DNA of 64,000 nucleotides from Thermococcus sp. M36 (GCF_012027355.1 NZ_SNUH01000001.1:868001-932000); one strand, 5' to 3'. Positions 24,111-36,066 are shown, numbered from the stretch's first letter. Numbers and translations are program-made. The notes: a model not told the origin generated them from the letters alone.

Positions 24111-25265
24111 ATGGACGACTTTAAGGTCACCCCATGGGACGTTGAAGGTGTGGTAGACTACGCGAAGCTTATAGTCGAGTTCGGAACCAGCCCGCTTACG
24201 GATGAGCTTATAGAGAAGACCGCGGAGCTTACGAAGAGCGAACTTCCAATATTCTTCAGAAGGAAGTTCTTCTTCTCCCATAGGGACTACGATAAGGTTC
24301 TTGCCGACTACGAAACGGGGAAGGGCTTCTTCCTCTATACCGGCAGGGGGCCGAGCGGGCCGATGCACATTGGCCACATCATACCGTTCTACGCCACCAA
24401 ATGGCTCCAGGAGAACTTTGACGTCAATCTCTACATCCAGATAACGGACGACGAGAAGTTCCTGTTCAAGGACAAGCTCACCTTCGACGACACGAAGAGA
24501 TGGGCCTACGACAACATCCTTGACATTATAGCGGTCGGCTTTGACCCGGATAAAACATTCATCTTCCAGGACAGCGAGTTCACAAAGATTTACGAGATGG
24601 CGATACCGATAGCGAAGAAGATAAACTACTCGATGGCCAGAGCGGTCTTCGGCTTCACGGACCAGAGCAAGATCGGGATGATATTCTACCCGGCCATACA
24701 GGCCGCTCCGACCTTCTTCGAGAAGAAGCGCTGTTTGATTCCAGCGGCCATAGATCAGGACCCCTACTGGAGGCTCCAGAGAGACTTCGCGGAGAGCCTC
24801 GGCTACTACAAGACCGCTGCAATTCATTCTAAGTTCGTTCCGGGGTTGATAGACCTCGGCGGAAAGATGAGTGCAAGCAAGCCAGAGACGGCCGTCTACC
24901 TCACGGATAACCCCGAAGAGGCGGGCAAGAAGATATGGAAGTACGCCCTCACCGGCGGAAGGGCCACCGCGAAGGAGCAGCGCGAGAAGGGAGGAGAACC
25001 CGAGAAGTGCGTTGTCTTCAAGTGGTTCGAGATATTCTTCGAGCCGGACGACAAGAAGCTCATGGAGCGCTATCACGCGTGCAAAAGTGGCGAGCTCCTC
25101 TGCGGCCAGTGCAAGCGCGAGCTGATTGAGAGGGTTCAGGAGTTCCTCAAGGAGCACCAGAAGAAGCGCAAGGAGGCCGAGAAAAAGGTCGAGAAGTTCA
25201 AGTACACCGGCGAACTGGCGAGGGAGCAGTGGGATAAGTCCATTCCGGAGCCGCTGAGGGGCTGA
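24111..25265 (+). CDS. trpS: Tryptophanyl-tRNA synthetase
   Basis: Class I aminoacyl-tRNA synthetase charging tRNA-Trp. The 384 residues have the archaeal/eukaryotic TrpRS layout: an N-terminal segment before the catalytic core, GPSGPMHIGHIIPF (HIGH motif, about residue 85), and GGKMSASKPE (KMSKS-type loop, about 250). A helical C-terminal domain contains Cys in YHACKSGELLCGQCK. ATG 24111 follows GGAGGTG. A near mini-ORB (TTCCACTGGAG) lies just upstream at 24085. Confidence 0.96.
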   Translation: MDDFKVTPWDVEGVVDYAKLIVEFGTSPLTDELIEKTAELTKSELPIFFRRKFFFSHRDYDKVLADYETGKGFFLYTGRGPSGPMHIGHIIPFYATKWLQENFDVNLYIQITDDEKFLFKDKLTFDDTKRWAYDNILDIIAVGFDPDKTFIFQDSEFTKIYEMAIPIAKKINYSMARAVFGFTDQSKIGMIFYPAIQAAPTFFEKKRCLIPAAIDQDPYWRLQRDFAESLGYYKTAAIHSKFVPGLIDLGGKMSASKPETAVYLTDNPEEAGKKIWKYALTGGRATAKEQREKGGEPEKCVVFKWFEIFFEPDDKKLMERYHACKSGELLCGQCKRELIERVQEFLKEHQKKRKEAEKKVEKFKYTGELAREQWDKSIPEPLRG

Positions 25266-25336
25266 GCTGGATTTTTAGTTCGTTCCCTCAAAACTTTTTT
25301 TATACTTCCCGATGTTAACTTTTACATTTTTCTTTT

Positions 25337-25376
25337 GAAAGCCTCGCCCTTCGGGGTGGGGAGGAGGTCAGGAACT
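25337..25376 (+). mobile_element. Relic of an IS200/IS605-type right end
   Basis: GAAAGCCTCGCCCTTCGGGG is followed by TGGGGAGGAGGTCAGGAAC. The CGCCC-TTCG-GGGTG stem-loop followed by GGGGAGGAGGTCA closely resembles the 3' ends of archaeal TnpB-carrying IS605-family elements as I remember them. No tnpA or tnpB frame is present nearby, so this would be a solo end or a remnant. It lies in the spacer between trpS and the FAH-family gene. Confidence 0.45.
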
Positions 25377-25438
25377 TGGGGTTCTTCCTGCGGCACTCCT
25401 TTTATTAAGGGGTTCGGTTTAGTTTGACCGGTGGTGGC

Positions 25439-26104
25439 ATGGTCAGGCTTCCGTATATGGACGGCTTCTACGAGCTGAGGCCGAGCAAGATAGTGGCCCT
25501 GGCTAAGAACTATGCCGAGCATGCGAAGGAGATGGAGAGCGACGTTCCGGAAAGACCGGTCTTCTTCCTCAAGCCTCCAAGCGCCCTCATCGGTCCCGGC
25601 GAGCCTATAATCCTGCCCAGAATGAGCAAGAGAGTAGACCACGAAGTCGAGCTTGCCGTCATAATCGGAAGGAGGGCCAGGCGCGTGCCGAGGGAAAAGG
25701 CGATGGACTACGTGCTCGGCTACACGATACTCCTTGACATAACCGCTCGCAACCTTCAGGCCGAGGCGAGGGAGAGGGGCCTCCCCTGGAGCATGGCTAA
25801 GGGATTCGACACCTTCGCCCCGGTCGGGCCGAGGGTGGTTGATAAGCGAGAGCTTAACATCGAGGACCTAGAGATAGGTCTCAAGGTGAACGGCCAGCTC
25901 AGACAGCTCGGACGGACGAGCGAGATGGTCTTCAAGGTCCCGGAGCTGATAGAGTACATAAGCTCGGTGATGACCCTCGAACCCGGGGACATAATAGCGA
26001 CCGGAACTCCCGCTGGAGTAGGCCCGCTCAGGCACGGGGACAGGGTTGAGGCGTGGATAGAGGGAATTGGAAGGGTCGAGTTCGATGTTCTGGCCGAGGG
26101 TTAG
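25439..26104 (+). CDS. Fumarylacetoacetate hydrolase family protein
   Basis: 221-residue enzyme of the FAH superfamily, which hydrolyses or decarboxylates acyl-pyruvates, oxaloacetate or related 2-oxo acids with a divalent metal. Characteristic segments are KIVALAKNYAEHAKEM, PVFFLKPPSALIGPGEPI, VDHEVELAVIIGRRAR (acidic metal ligands), and DIIATGTPAGVGPLRHGDRVEAWIEGIG. The substrate cannot be told from sequence. The ATG follows GGTGGTGGC; the TTG at 25424 is too far upstream of that site to be used. Confidence 0.9.
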   Translation: MVRLPYMDGFYELRPSKIVALAKNYAEHAKEMESDVPERPVFFLKPPSALIGPGEPIILPRMSKRVDHEVELAVIIGRRARRVPREKAMDYVLGYTILLDITARNLQAEARERGLPWSMAKGFDTFAPVGPRVVDKRELNIEDLEIGLKVNGQLRQLGRTSEMVFKVPELIEYISSVMTLEPGDIIATGTPAGVGPLRHGDRVEAWIEGIGRVEFDVLAEG

Positions 26105-26161
26105 ATACTCTGCTGAAAAACTTTTTTAAGTTTTTAATCTTTAACTGTCTTCGGTGGTGTC

Positions 26162-26500
26162 ATGAAGCCCGTCCGTTGGCTGGTGGTTGTCGTCCTTGTC
26201 CTCTCAATCCTGATCGCGGGCTGTCTCGACAACAACTTCGTCTACGCCAGGGGAAAGAGCGTTCCAGCCGGGGAGAGCAGAGAGTGGCCCTTCAGGGGTC
26301 CGGCGAATCTGACGGTTGAGATAAGCTCCAGCGTTCCCATTGAGGTGAAGGTTGTCTCCTCCGACGGGACCGTGCTGAGGGATTTTGGAACCGTCAGGGA
26401 AGTGAATGCGGTCGTTGAACTTCCGAAGGGCAGGTGGAAGGTCGTGGTGAGGAACCCCGGCAACGAGACCGTGGTCATTGACGTGACCCTGAAGACCTGA
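26162..26500 (+). CDS. Small lipoprotein-like protein
   Basis: 112 residues with a lipobox-like end of the signal peptide (SILIAGC, Cys at about 21), so probably membrane-anchored outside the cell. The mature part of about 90 residues looks like a single small beta-sandwich (NLTVEISSSVPIEVKVVSSDG ending VVIDVTLKT). No family was recognised. A TATA-like CTTTTTTAAGTT lies just upstream, and GGTGGTGTC precedes the ATG. Confidence 0.7.
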   Translation: MKPVRWLVVVVLVLSILIAGCLDNNFVYARGKSVPAGESREWPFRGPANLTVEISSSVPIEVKVVSSDGTVLRDFGTVREVNAVVELPKGRWKVVVRNPGNETVVIDVTLKT

Positions 26501-26841
26501 GCCTTCGTTTTTCCCAGAACTTTTCCTAAATCGCTTCAGCATTTTCAAGTTTCAACTAACCATCGTTCGGCGGATTAAACGGCACATTAAACACCCTTCG
26601 AGCCTTCAATGTCGTAATGTGCGTTGGTGTCCAATTGTCCATCTTCCTGATGAATTTTTATTCATGCTGAGACTAAAAACGGCATAAAAGTCTGTTTTAA
26701 CTCGTTTTTGGTTTTAAATCCGCGTTCTTGGCATTTACAGGTCTGAAAAACTTTATATTACCAAACGGGCCAATCTCCAAGGAATGCACATTCCTAAAGA
26801 ACGTGGACATGAATGCTCATAACTGTACAGGAGGTTGGGAG
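26501..26841 (+). promoter_or_regulatory. Intergenic region with the OPT transporter promoter
   Basis: No gene was recognised in these 341 bases. AACTTTATATTACC at about 26747-26760 is a strong TATA box about 85-95 bases before the OPT start. That leaves a leader of roughly 60 bases and rules out the longer frame opening at 26728. An AT-rich inverted repeat ATGAATTTTTATTCAT occurs at about 26648-26663. Long leader and spacer could carry regulation not identifiable by eye. Confidence 0.45.
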
Positions 26842-28593
26842 ATGGCAGACGCCAGCTGGAAACTGAGGTCATCTGGATGGAAGCGTAAGGATTCGGACGA
26901 GACCTACCGCGAAGTGACGCCCGCTGCTATAATACTGGGTGTCATCTGGGGCGCCTTCATGGCCGCCAGCTTCACCTACGCGGGAATGATAATGGGCTTC
27001 ACCTCCGGCGGTTCGGCGATAGCTGCCATCGTCGGCTGGGGAGTCCTCAGGGGAATCCTCAAGAAGGGAACCGTCGTTGAGAACAACATCGTCCAGACCA
27101 TAGCCTCTGCCGTCAACATCTCCGTTTCGGGAGTCATCTTCACCATCCCGGCGCTCTACATCATGGGACTCCACGAGGAGATAAACACCACGTACTTCTT
27201 CCTCGCCACAGCGGCCGGAGCTATACTCGGAATCACCTTCATCATCCCGCTGAGGAAGCAGATGATCGAGATTGACCGCCTCCGCTTCCCGACCGGAACC
27301 GCGGTTGCCACCGTCCTCAAGACCCCGGGAAGCGGAATCGAGAAGGCCAGGCTGCTCTTCCTCGGCATGGCCGTCAGCGCTATTGTCTACCTTGTCCAGC
27401 AGTTCCCGGTGCTCGGCCTCCCGGAGATCATCCCCGAGTACATTGACCTTGGCGCCATGCTCCACCTCCCTGACTGGGTCAATCTCGCGATGGCCCTTTC
27501 GCTCATGGTCTTCGGTATGGGTCTCATCACCGGAAGGAACGGTCTCATAGTCCTCGCCGGTGGAATACTCTCCTACTACATCATAACCCCCATAGTCAAG
27601 AGCCTCGGCTGGCTCCCGAGCGACGTCACCGGAGGGGCCATCAGTGGCTTCGTCTACGCCAACATGACTAGGCCGCTCGGCATCGGTATGCTCCTCGGCG
27701 GTTCGATAGCCGGCCTCATCCTTTCAATGCCGGTCATTATCGTCGCCCTCAGGAGCATAGCCAACGCGAGCAAACTCGACTCCAGCAGGAACGAGGAGCT
27801 CCCGATCAAGTACCTCTACGCAGGAATAACCCTCGCCTTCCTGCTGCTCCTCGTCACGACCTACAAGCTCGGTAACCTAGGCATCGGCAGGAGCCTGCTC
27901 ACCGCCCTCGTCGGCGTCGCCTGGATATTCGTCGCTTCACTGCTCGTGGCCATGTCCACCGGAATGACCGACTGGAGCCCCGTTTCAGGTCTCTCGCTCG
28001 TGTCGGTCATGATACTCCTCTACCTCACTGGCAAGCAGGTGCCGCTGACCATACTCCTCGGCGCCACCGTCGGTGTCGCCATCTCAGGAGCGGCCGATAT
28101 GATGCAGGATCTCAAGACCGGTCACCTCGTCGGCGGCATTCCCTCCAGGCAGCAGAAGGTCGAGCTGCTCACCGCCTGGATAGGGCCGATAATAGCCCTC
28201 ACCGTCGTCGGACTCATCTGGAAGGCCTACGGAATAGGAAACGAGACCGTTCCGGCGCCGCAAGCGATGGCCCTCAAGTCCATGGTCGAGGCCATCCTCG
28301 GAGGCAACGTCCCGGTTGACAAGTTCATCGCCGGAGGAATACTGGGCTTTGCCCTCTCCATGAGCGGAATACCGGGACTCGGCGTCCTCGTCGGCCTGTC
28401 AATGTACCTGCCGATGCTCTACATCCTCCCCTACGGACTGGGCTGTATCGTCCACGAGATAGCCAAGAGGAAGAAGGGCCACGAGTTCATAACCGAGAAG
28501 GTGCTTCCAGTGGCAGCTGGACTCATGGTCGGAGAGGCCGCGATGACGCTCCTCTTCGCGGTCCTCACAGTGCTCGGAGTGCTCCACCCGTGA
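26842..28593 (+). CDS. OPT family oligopeptide transporter
   Basis: 583-residue polytopic membrane protein with about 14-16 hydrophobic helices. The repeated Gly-rich segments typical of the OPT superfamily are visible (FMAASFTYAGMIMGFTSGGSA, FPTGTAVATVLK, SGIPGLGVLVGLSMYLPM). OPT proteins import oligopeptides or metal chelates by proton coupling, which suits peptide-fermenting Thermococcales. ATG 26842 follows GGAGGTTGGG. A small membrane/coiled protein gene follows after 10 bases and may be a partner. Confidence 0.9.
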   Translation: MADASWKLRSSGWKRKDSDETYREVTPAAIILGVIWGAFMAASFTYAGMIMGFTSGGSAIAAIVGWGVLRGILKKGTVVENNIVQTIASAVNISVSGVIFTIPALYIMGLHEEINTTYFFLATAAGAILGITFIIPLRKQMIEIDRLRFPTGTAVATVLKTPGSGIEKARLLFLGMAVSAIVYLVQQFPVLGLPEIIPEYIDLGAMLHLPDWVNLAMALSLMVFGMGLITGRNGLIVLAGGILSYYIITPIVKSLGWLPSDVTGGAISGFVYANMTRPLGIGMLLGGSIAGLILSMPVIIVALRSIANASKLDSSRNEELPIKYLYAGITLAFLLLLVTTYKLGNLGIGRSLLTALVGVAWIFVASLLVAMSTGMTDWSPVSGLSLVSVMILLYLTGKQVPLTILLGATVGVAISGAADMMQDLKTGHLVGGIPSRQQKVELLTAWIGPIIALTVVGLIWKAYGIGNETVPAPQAMALKSMVEAILGGNVPVDKFIAGGILGFALSMSGIPGLGVLVGLSMYLPMLYILPYGLGCIVHEIAKRKKGHEFITEKVLPVAAGLMVGEAAMTLLFAVLTVLGVLHP

Positions 28594-28603
28594 GGTGATG
28601 GAA

Positions 28604-29116
28604 ATGAAGAAGCTCATAGGAAACGTCCTCCTCACTGCCGGCCTCGTCGCCGGTTCAATAACCGCCGCCAGGATACCGCCTATGTGGGGCGGTTTAGCGG
28701 TTTCCCTCGCCGTCATGGGTGTCGGAATATTCCTTAGACGCCAAGGTGCCAAAGAGGAGCTCCACAGGGCTGCTCAGACCGGAACCGGCGGTGTCAGGGA
28801 ACTTGAAAGGCTCTTGGCCGATGCCATAGCCAGGCTCGAGAATGTTCTCGACGCCCCGGCCGATGAGGCCCACGCCGAGCTCACTAAAATCCTTGAAGAG
28901 CTCGACGAGTTCGCCGAAAAGGCCCAGCCTCTCAGGATAGAGGGTCTTATGACCTACGGAACCATCATGAGCGTCTTCAGCAGGGGCGAGAGGGCCCTCA
29001 ACAGGGCCTGGAGCGCCTTCGCTGACGGCTACGAGAAGGAGGGACGGAAGTACCTCCGCTATGGCTACGAGGACCTCAAGGAGACCCTCTCGGCAGTCAA
29101 GGCCCTGAGGGTCTGA
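28604..29116 (+). CDS. Membrane-anchored helical protein downstream of the OPT transporter
   Basis: 171 residues: two short hydrophobic helices at the N-terminus (about 5-22 and 27-43), then a charged all-helical domain (about 50-170, ELERLLADAIARLENVL and ILEELDEFAEKA). No family was recognised. The 10-base spacing after the OPT gene and the overlap of its GGTGAT site with that gene's end region suggest an accessory or regulatory subunit. It ends with a T-rich stretch (29118-29135). Confidence 0.65.
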   Translation: MKKLIGNVLLTAGLVAGSITAARIPPMWGGLAVSLAVMGVGIFLRRQGAKEELHRAAQTGTGGVRELERLLADAIARLENVLDAPADEAHAELTKILEELDEFAEKAQPLRIEGLMTYGTIMSVFSRGERALNRAWSAFADGYEKEGRKYLRYGYEDLKETLSAVKALRV

Positions 29117-29156
29117 CCCTAAATTTTTCTTTCCCTTTGATGTCCACTTGGCTCCG

Positions 29157-31333
<2,177 letters not shown>

Positions 31334-31716
31334 CTCGCACCACCGTTATCTCGAATATCACAGTTCCGCCGTCAGTGTATGGCGGCCCGGGGTCGAGGCA
31401 CTGGAGGTAAGCTTTCTCTCCCCTGCCTAGGCCTAGCTCGCTCGGCTTAATACCCTTTCGGAGAGCGACTATGTACGGCAACAGCGATGCGAAGGCATGG
31501 GTGCACACGGCGTCTGTTTCTTCGAGGTTTATCTCGGGCCCTTCGATTACTATTCTGTCTCCCACCTGAAAAACGGGACATTTTCCCCGGATTTCTGTTA
31601 CGCGAATCTCTAACCGCTCCATACATCTCACCGAAACCTAAATAAAGATTAGAGTTCAAAAGCCTATTTGATCTCGAGAGCCCAGTTCATGATGACTGTT
31701 AACGGTGGTGCTCAAC

Positions 31717-33156
31717 GTGTCCGAGGATATTGAAAAGAAGATTAAACGCCTTAGGGAACTGGGCAGGGCCAGTGCCGAGGCCGAGCTCTCAAAGGCTGCT
31801 ACTCCCCCAGTTCCTGTTAAAAAACCCCCTAAAAAACGTCGTTCTATGGGCAGCATTAAGGAGCGAGAGCGGAGAAAGAGGATCATTGTGGGGGCTACAA
31901 TCATACTGATAATAATTCTCGCTGTTTCCATCGGTGCTTACGTCTATCTCCAGAACCGGGCGACGTGGGAGCTTGAGAACGCGAAGAGCCGCAAGCTGGC
32001 CGAGCTCAATACATACTTTAAGCCCGGGAGCGAGCTTATGAACTCCACCATAGGCAAGGAGGCATACACGGAGCTCAGGAACCGCATACTGGCGGCCAAA
32101 AGCATAGATGAGGTAAATGCCATAGACATTAAGGCCGCCTACACGGAAGCTATGGACAAATACCAGGCTTACATTGCCGAACAGAAGCAGATCGAGTACG
32201 AAAAGCAGCTGAATAGGACGAAGCAGGAGAAGGTAAAGCTTATTGAGCTGGAGTTCCAGCCCCTGCTATCAATGCCCCTCCCCGACGACCTGAAGAAAAA
32301 AGCGGTGGACGTCCTTGCTAACCTTGAGGACAGGGTGATGAGCGCCACCAGCATGGAGCAGGTCAACTCAACCAACCCGGCCCCGTATCTTCTTGAGCTG
32401 TGGAGGGACTACTACTTCTACCTCGTGGACAGCGTCCAGACGCAGAGCGTCATCCTTGAAAAGAACGGCGTTAAGAGGATCCTTTCAAAGACCGAGGCCA
32501 AGTCTATACTCGGTAGCATAACGGACTACAGAGAGCTCATGGGGTACAGGGTGTATAGGGTCGAGTACGTGGATATAGCTCTTGTCCTGCCGAGGGACAG
32601 GATAAACGGCGCGTTCCTGTCTCCTGGGGACAAGGTCATGATATTTGCCAAGAACGGAACGTCGTCCTTTAAGGAGATAGCCAACGAGGGATACATAGAG
32701 CTGGTTCTCCTTCCAAGGGATGCCGGTGTGATATCGGTCAGCGAGGCCCAGAGCCAGACGACCTCCTCGAACACGGCATCGTCCAACCAGTACTCGGAGC
32801 AGCACCAGAGTGAGTACCAGCCCGGTGGGAGTGCCGTGACCAACAGCCAGAGGACGAGCGACGTCTACACCAGTGAGCAGAGCTCCAGCCAGAGCGCTTC
32901 CGCCAGCTACAGCTATTCCGTTGACCTTACGGAGATACTCAAGGCCATAGCGGCCGGGAAGATACAGGCCAGTGAAGACGTCAAGGAGCAGCTCAGGGCG
33001 TACGGCTGGGAAGTGGTTGACCTCGAAAAGGAGTCCGGAATGCTCGTGCTTGATCCGAACGCCCAGTTCCTTGTGATACTCAAGGTTCCCTCCATATTCG
33101 TGCCCGACATACTGTCCAACCAGCAGACCATCTACATAGCGAAGGTCACGACGTGA
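31717..33156 (+). CDS. DUF515 membrane protein of a pilus-like operon
   Basis: About 480 residues. A cytoplasmic basic N-terminus (Lys/Arg/Pro-rich, 1-55) precedes one transmembrane helix (about 56-80). A long extracytoplasmic coiled region comes next (90-190), then a beta domain, a Ser/Gln/Thr-rich linker (about 345-400) and a small C-terminal domain. The layout fits the archaeal DUF515 family, often next to type IV pilus-like ATPases. It could form part of the membrane platform or a periplasmic-like stalk. GTG 31717 follows GGTGGTGCTC; the GTGs at 31705 and 31708 lie within that site. Confidence 0.75.
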   Translation: MSEDIEKKIKRLRELGRASAEAELSKAATPPVPVKKPPKKRRSMGSIKERERRKRIIVGATIILIIILAVSIGAYVYLQNRATWELENAKSRKLAELNTYFKPGSELMNSTIGKEAYTELRNRILAAKSIDEVNAIDIKAAYTEAMDKYQAYIAEQKQIEYEKQLNRTKQEKVKLIELEFQPLLSMPLPDDLKKKAVDVLANLEDRVMSATSMEQVNSTNPAPYLLELWRDYYFYLVDSVQTQSVILEKNGVKRILSKTEAKSILGSITDYRELMGYRVYRVEYVDIALVLPRDRINGAFLSPGDKVMIFAKNGTSSFKEIANEGYIELVLLPRDAGVISVSEAQSQTTSSNTASSNQYSEQHQSEYQPGGSAVTNSQRTSDVYTSEQSSSQSASASYSYSVDLTEILKAIAAGKIQASEDVKEQLRAYGWEVVDLEKESGMLVLDPNAQFLVILKVPSIFVPDILSNQQTIYIAKVTT

Positions 33157-33166
33157 GGTGATCAGC

Positions 33167-34165
33167 GTGGAAAAGCTTCCTGTCGTTTTGTTTATTTCTT
33201 TGCTTTTAATAGTCCCCCTGGTCAGGGCGGACTCTTACGTGCTTCCCGGAAGCACTGCAGTCGGGAAGTACAACAACATTGGGGTTCTAGGGGAGGTCAT
33301 GCTGGACATAAACGTTACCGTGATCAACGTTGCCCCGTTTCCGAAGTTCGTTGTCGTGAATCCACGATACAGCTTCAGGGTTTACCGGATGGGCAACGTT
33401 GAATACGGCGATGTTTATCGTGACGCCAGCGGGAACATAGTGAGTGTCGCCCCTCCCGACCTGACCCGGAACACACTCAACTATTTTGTCGGCTTCTGGC
33501 TGATGCCTTACGAGACGGCGGTTGTTAACTTTAAAATAACGTCCAACAGCTCGTATGCGATCAACCCCGTTGATTATGAGTCACACTGCGGGAACGTTGG
33601 CAAGATAACTGAGGTTGAGTACACCAACGGCACGTTCGCCGGGGGAAAGGTATACACTGGGGACATCGAACCGGTGCTGTGTGGTGTCATCTACCCCCAG
33701 CTCATAAACTCTCCCAGGATAATGTACGTCAGGGGGATGTTCCCGATACTGGACTCCTATGTCAGGGTTCTCAAATACGAGGGGACTGTCAGGTTCAGGC
33801 TTACGAACGTGCCCAACGAGGGGGGTGACTTCTACACCTTCTTCGCGGTGGCCGTCCCAATGATATTCCCAGAAGCGGACATGTACGGGTTCACCCCGAA
33901 CTACACAATGACCTACAGGGGGTACACTGAGGAGTTTCTGCCTAAATACCTCGGACTGGACACTCCGAGGAGGCCCGAGCCCCAGCCGCAGGGAACGGGA
34001 CTGACTTTGTTCCAGCTTTCCCCGACCCTCCTCAGCGGCCCCTCCCTGAACACCCTGGAGATAAGGCCTCCGGAAGACGCAGGTCTGGACTTCCCTGTGT
34101 GGGTCGTTCTCATGGGGAACTCCCTTGAGATAGAGTACCGCGTTAAGTGGACTGCCGGACGGTGA
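33167..34165 (+). CDS. Secreted protein of the pilus-like operon
   Basis: 332 residues. The signal peptide (LPVVLFISLLLIVPLVRA) is followed by a beta-rich domain with many Asn-x-Ser/Thr sequons (NVT, NSS, NGT, NYT) and one Cys pair (SHCGNV, VLCGVI). There is no prepilin-type cleavage motif and no C-terminal anchor was seen. It sits between DUF515 and the secretion ATPase with almost no spacing, so it probably belongs to the assembled surface structure. GTG 33167 follows GAGGTGATC. Confidence 0.7.
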   Translation: MEKLPVVLFISLLLIVPLVRADSYVLPGSTAVGKYNNIGVLGEVMLDINVTVINVAPFPKFVVVNPRYSFRVYRMGNVEYGDVYRDASGNIVSVAPPDLTRNTLNYFVGFWLMPYETAVVNFKITSNSSYAINPVDYESHCGNVGKITEVEYTNGTFAGGKVYTGDIEPVLCGVIYPQLINSPRIMYVRGMFPILDSYVRVLKYEGTVRFRLTNVPNEGGDFYTFFAVAVPMIFPEADMYGFTPNYTMTYRGYTEEFLPKYLGLDTPRRPEPQPQGTGLTLFQLSPTLLSGPSLNTLEIRPPEDAGLDFPVWVVLMGNSLEIEYRVKWTAGR

Positions 34166-34171
34166 GAGCTT

Positions 34172-36055
34172 GTGCCCGACGAGAAGAACAGGAAAGAGGG
34201 CCTTTCGTGGATTGATGAGATACTGAACGGGGAAGATGACCTGCTGGAGAAGGTACTGAAGAAGAGGCCCTCGGGCCTTAAGAAAAAAGAGCCGCGCCAG
34301 AAGAGGGAGGGAGAAAAGAAGCCGGGTGAACCTTTCTCCTTCTTTGAGGGAGGCGGGGGTGTGGATCTCCAGGAGATCCTGAGCAGGCCCCTTCCCGAGG
34401 AGACGGTCGAGAACAGGCCCACCGGCGTGGAGCTTCTCGGCAACATACTCTCAAAGGACGTCCAGAAGGGAGGGGGCACCCGGGGCGGAGAGGGTGCCCC
34501 GAGCCTGGAAAGCATTTTGGGGGCATCTTCTCCGAAGGAAAGCCCCTATGCGGGCCAGGCTAAAGTGCTGGACGCCTACGGCAACGTCCGTATCCTGAAG
34601 GTTAGGGGAGAGCCCGTCCCGATATATGAAATACGGCTCCCCCGGCTGACCAGGGAAGAGGAGGAGCTCCTCCGGAGGATCAGGGAGAGGGCGATAACGG
34701 AACTCCAGATAGATCCCCTGGCTTTCCCAGACTTTGAGGAGCGCAGAAGGGTGTTCATGAACGCCGTCAAAAACATGATCAGGGAGGAGGCCCCCCAGTT
34801 CTCCGAGGGAAGGGTGGAGGTGCTTGCGGATCTGATAGTCCAGGGCATGATAGGCTACGGCAGGCTCGACCCCCTCGTCCGTGACGACAACCTTGAGGAG
34901 ATAATGGTCATCGGCACAAATCGCCCCGTGTACGTGTGGCACAGGCGCTTCAACATGTGCAAGACCAACATAGTCTTTCCCGACGACAAGGAGATACTGA
35001 ACATCATAGAGCGCATAGCGAGGGAGGTCGGGAGAAGGATAGACCAGCAGAGCCCCCTCCTTGACGCCCGCCTTCCGGACGGAAGCCGTGTAAACGCAAC
35101 GATCCCCCCGATAAGTCTTGATGGGCCCACCATAACCATACGTAAGTTCAAAAAGGATCCCCTGACCATAATAGACCTCATCAAATACAGGACGCTGAAC
35201 TCGGATATAGCCGCCCTGCTGTGGGTGTTCGTTGACGGCCTCGGTGTCAAGCCCGCCAACATCCTGGTGGCAGGCGGAACCGGCTCCGGAAAGACCACTA
35301 CCCTGAACGCCCTCGCCATGTTCATCCCGCCGAGCGAGCGTGTTATCAGCATTGAGGACACCGCCGAGCTCCAGCTTCCCGTTGAACACTGGATAAGGCT
35401 TGAGACAAGGCCCCCAAACCTGGAGGGCAAGGGAGAGGTCACCATGGACGACCTCGTCAAGAACACCCTCCGTATGCGCCCGGATAGGATCATAGTCGGT
35501 GAAGTCCGCGGACCGGAAGCAAGGACGATGTTTACCGCCATGAACACAGGGCACGACGGGTGTATGGGAACCATTCACTCCAACAGTGCCAGGGAGACCA
35601 TAGTCCGCCTGGAGAGCCCTCCCATGAACGTCCCCAGGATAATGATACCGGCCCTCGACATAATCCTCATGCAGGTCAGGTTCCACAGCAGGAAGATGGG
35701 GACCATAAGGAGGGTAACGGAGATAGCTGAGATATCCGGAATGGAGGGGGAGAGCATTCAGCTGAACAAGCTCTACAAGTATGACCCCATCAAGGACGAG
35801 CTCGTCCCGACGGGAGTTCCCAGCAGGACCCTTAACATGCTCGCCCATTTCACGGGCATGAGCGTTTCTGAGATTGAGTACGAGAAGGAGAAGAGGAAGA
35901 TAGTTCTCGAGTGGATGATCAAGCGTGGAATCAGGGGTATTGAAAAGGTGGGGTATTACATCAGGCAGTTCTATATTGACGAGGAGGGGCTCATGAAGAA
36001 AATAGAGGCCGAGAGCAGTATTGAGACCAGCAAGCAGGTCAAGAACCTGATATGA
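34172..36055 (+). CDS. Type II/IV secretion-type ATPase (GspE/TadA/PilB-like)
   Basis: 627-residue cytoplasmic ATPase that powers pilus or secretion-system assembly. The first 130 residues are charged and variable. A conserved N-terminal domain follows (about 140-300). The RecA-like core has Walker A AGGTGSGKTTT (about 368), an Asp box (ISIEDTAELQLP), Walker B RIIVGEVRGPEA (about 430) and a His box GHDGCMGTIHSNS (about 458). It is larger than archaeal FlaI, which fits Tad- or pilus-type members. The GTG start lies a few bases after the previous stop. Two TadC-like genes follow. Confidence 0.92.
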   Translation: MPDEKNRKEGLSWIDEILNGEDDLLEKVLKKRPSGLKKKEPRQKREGEKKPGEPFSFFEGGGGVDLQEILSRPLPEETVENRPTGVELLGNILSKDVQKGGGTRGGEGAPSLESILGASSPKESPYAGQAKVLDAYGNVRILKVRGEPVPIYEIRLPRLTREEEELLRRIRERAITELQIDPLAFPDFEERRRVFMNAVKNMIREEAPQFSEGRVEVLADLIVQGMIGYGRLDPLVRDDNLEEIMVIGTNRPVYVWHRRFNMCKTNIVFPDDKEILNIIERIAREVGRRIDQQSPLLDARLPDGSRVNATIPPISLDGPTITIRKFKKDPLTIIDLIKYRTLNSDIAALLWVFVDGLGVKPANILVAGGTGSGKTTTLNALAMFIPPSERVISIEDTAELQLPVEHWIRLETRPPNLEGKGEVTMDDLVKNTLRMRPDRIIVGEVRGPEARTMFTAMNTGHDGCMGTIHSNSARETIVRLESPPMNVPRIMIPALDIILMQVRFHSRKMGTIRRVTEIAEISGMEGESIQLNKLYKYDPIKDELVPTGVPSRTLNMLAHFTGMSVSEIEYEKEKRKIVLEWMIKRGIRGIEKVGYYIRQFYIDEEGLMKKIEAESSIETSKQVKNLI

Positions 36056-36066
36056 AGGTGGTGGCA

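Noticed and set aside
24009-25157. Open frame of 382 codons antisense to trpS
   Set aside because: Shadow of the synthetase gene, whose HIGH and KMSAS motifs are clear; no ribosome binding site or family motif on the minus strand.
26640-26700. TGATGA followed by CTGA, possible C/D box small RNA
   Set aside because: Only one C-like and one D-like box are present, with no internal C'/D' pair; the sequence is better seen as an AT-rich inverted repeat.
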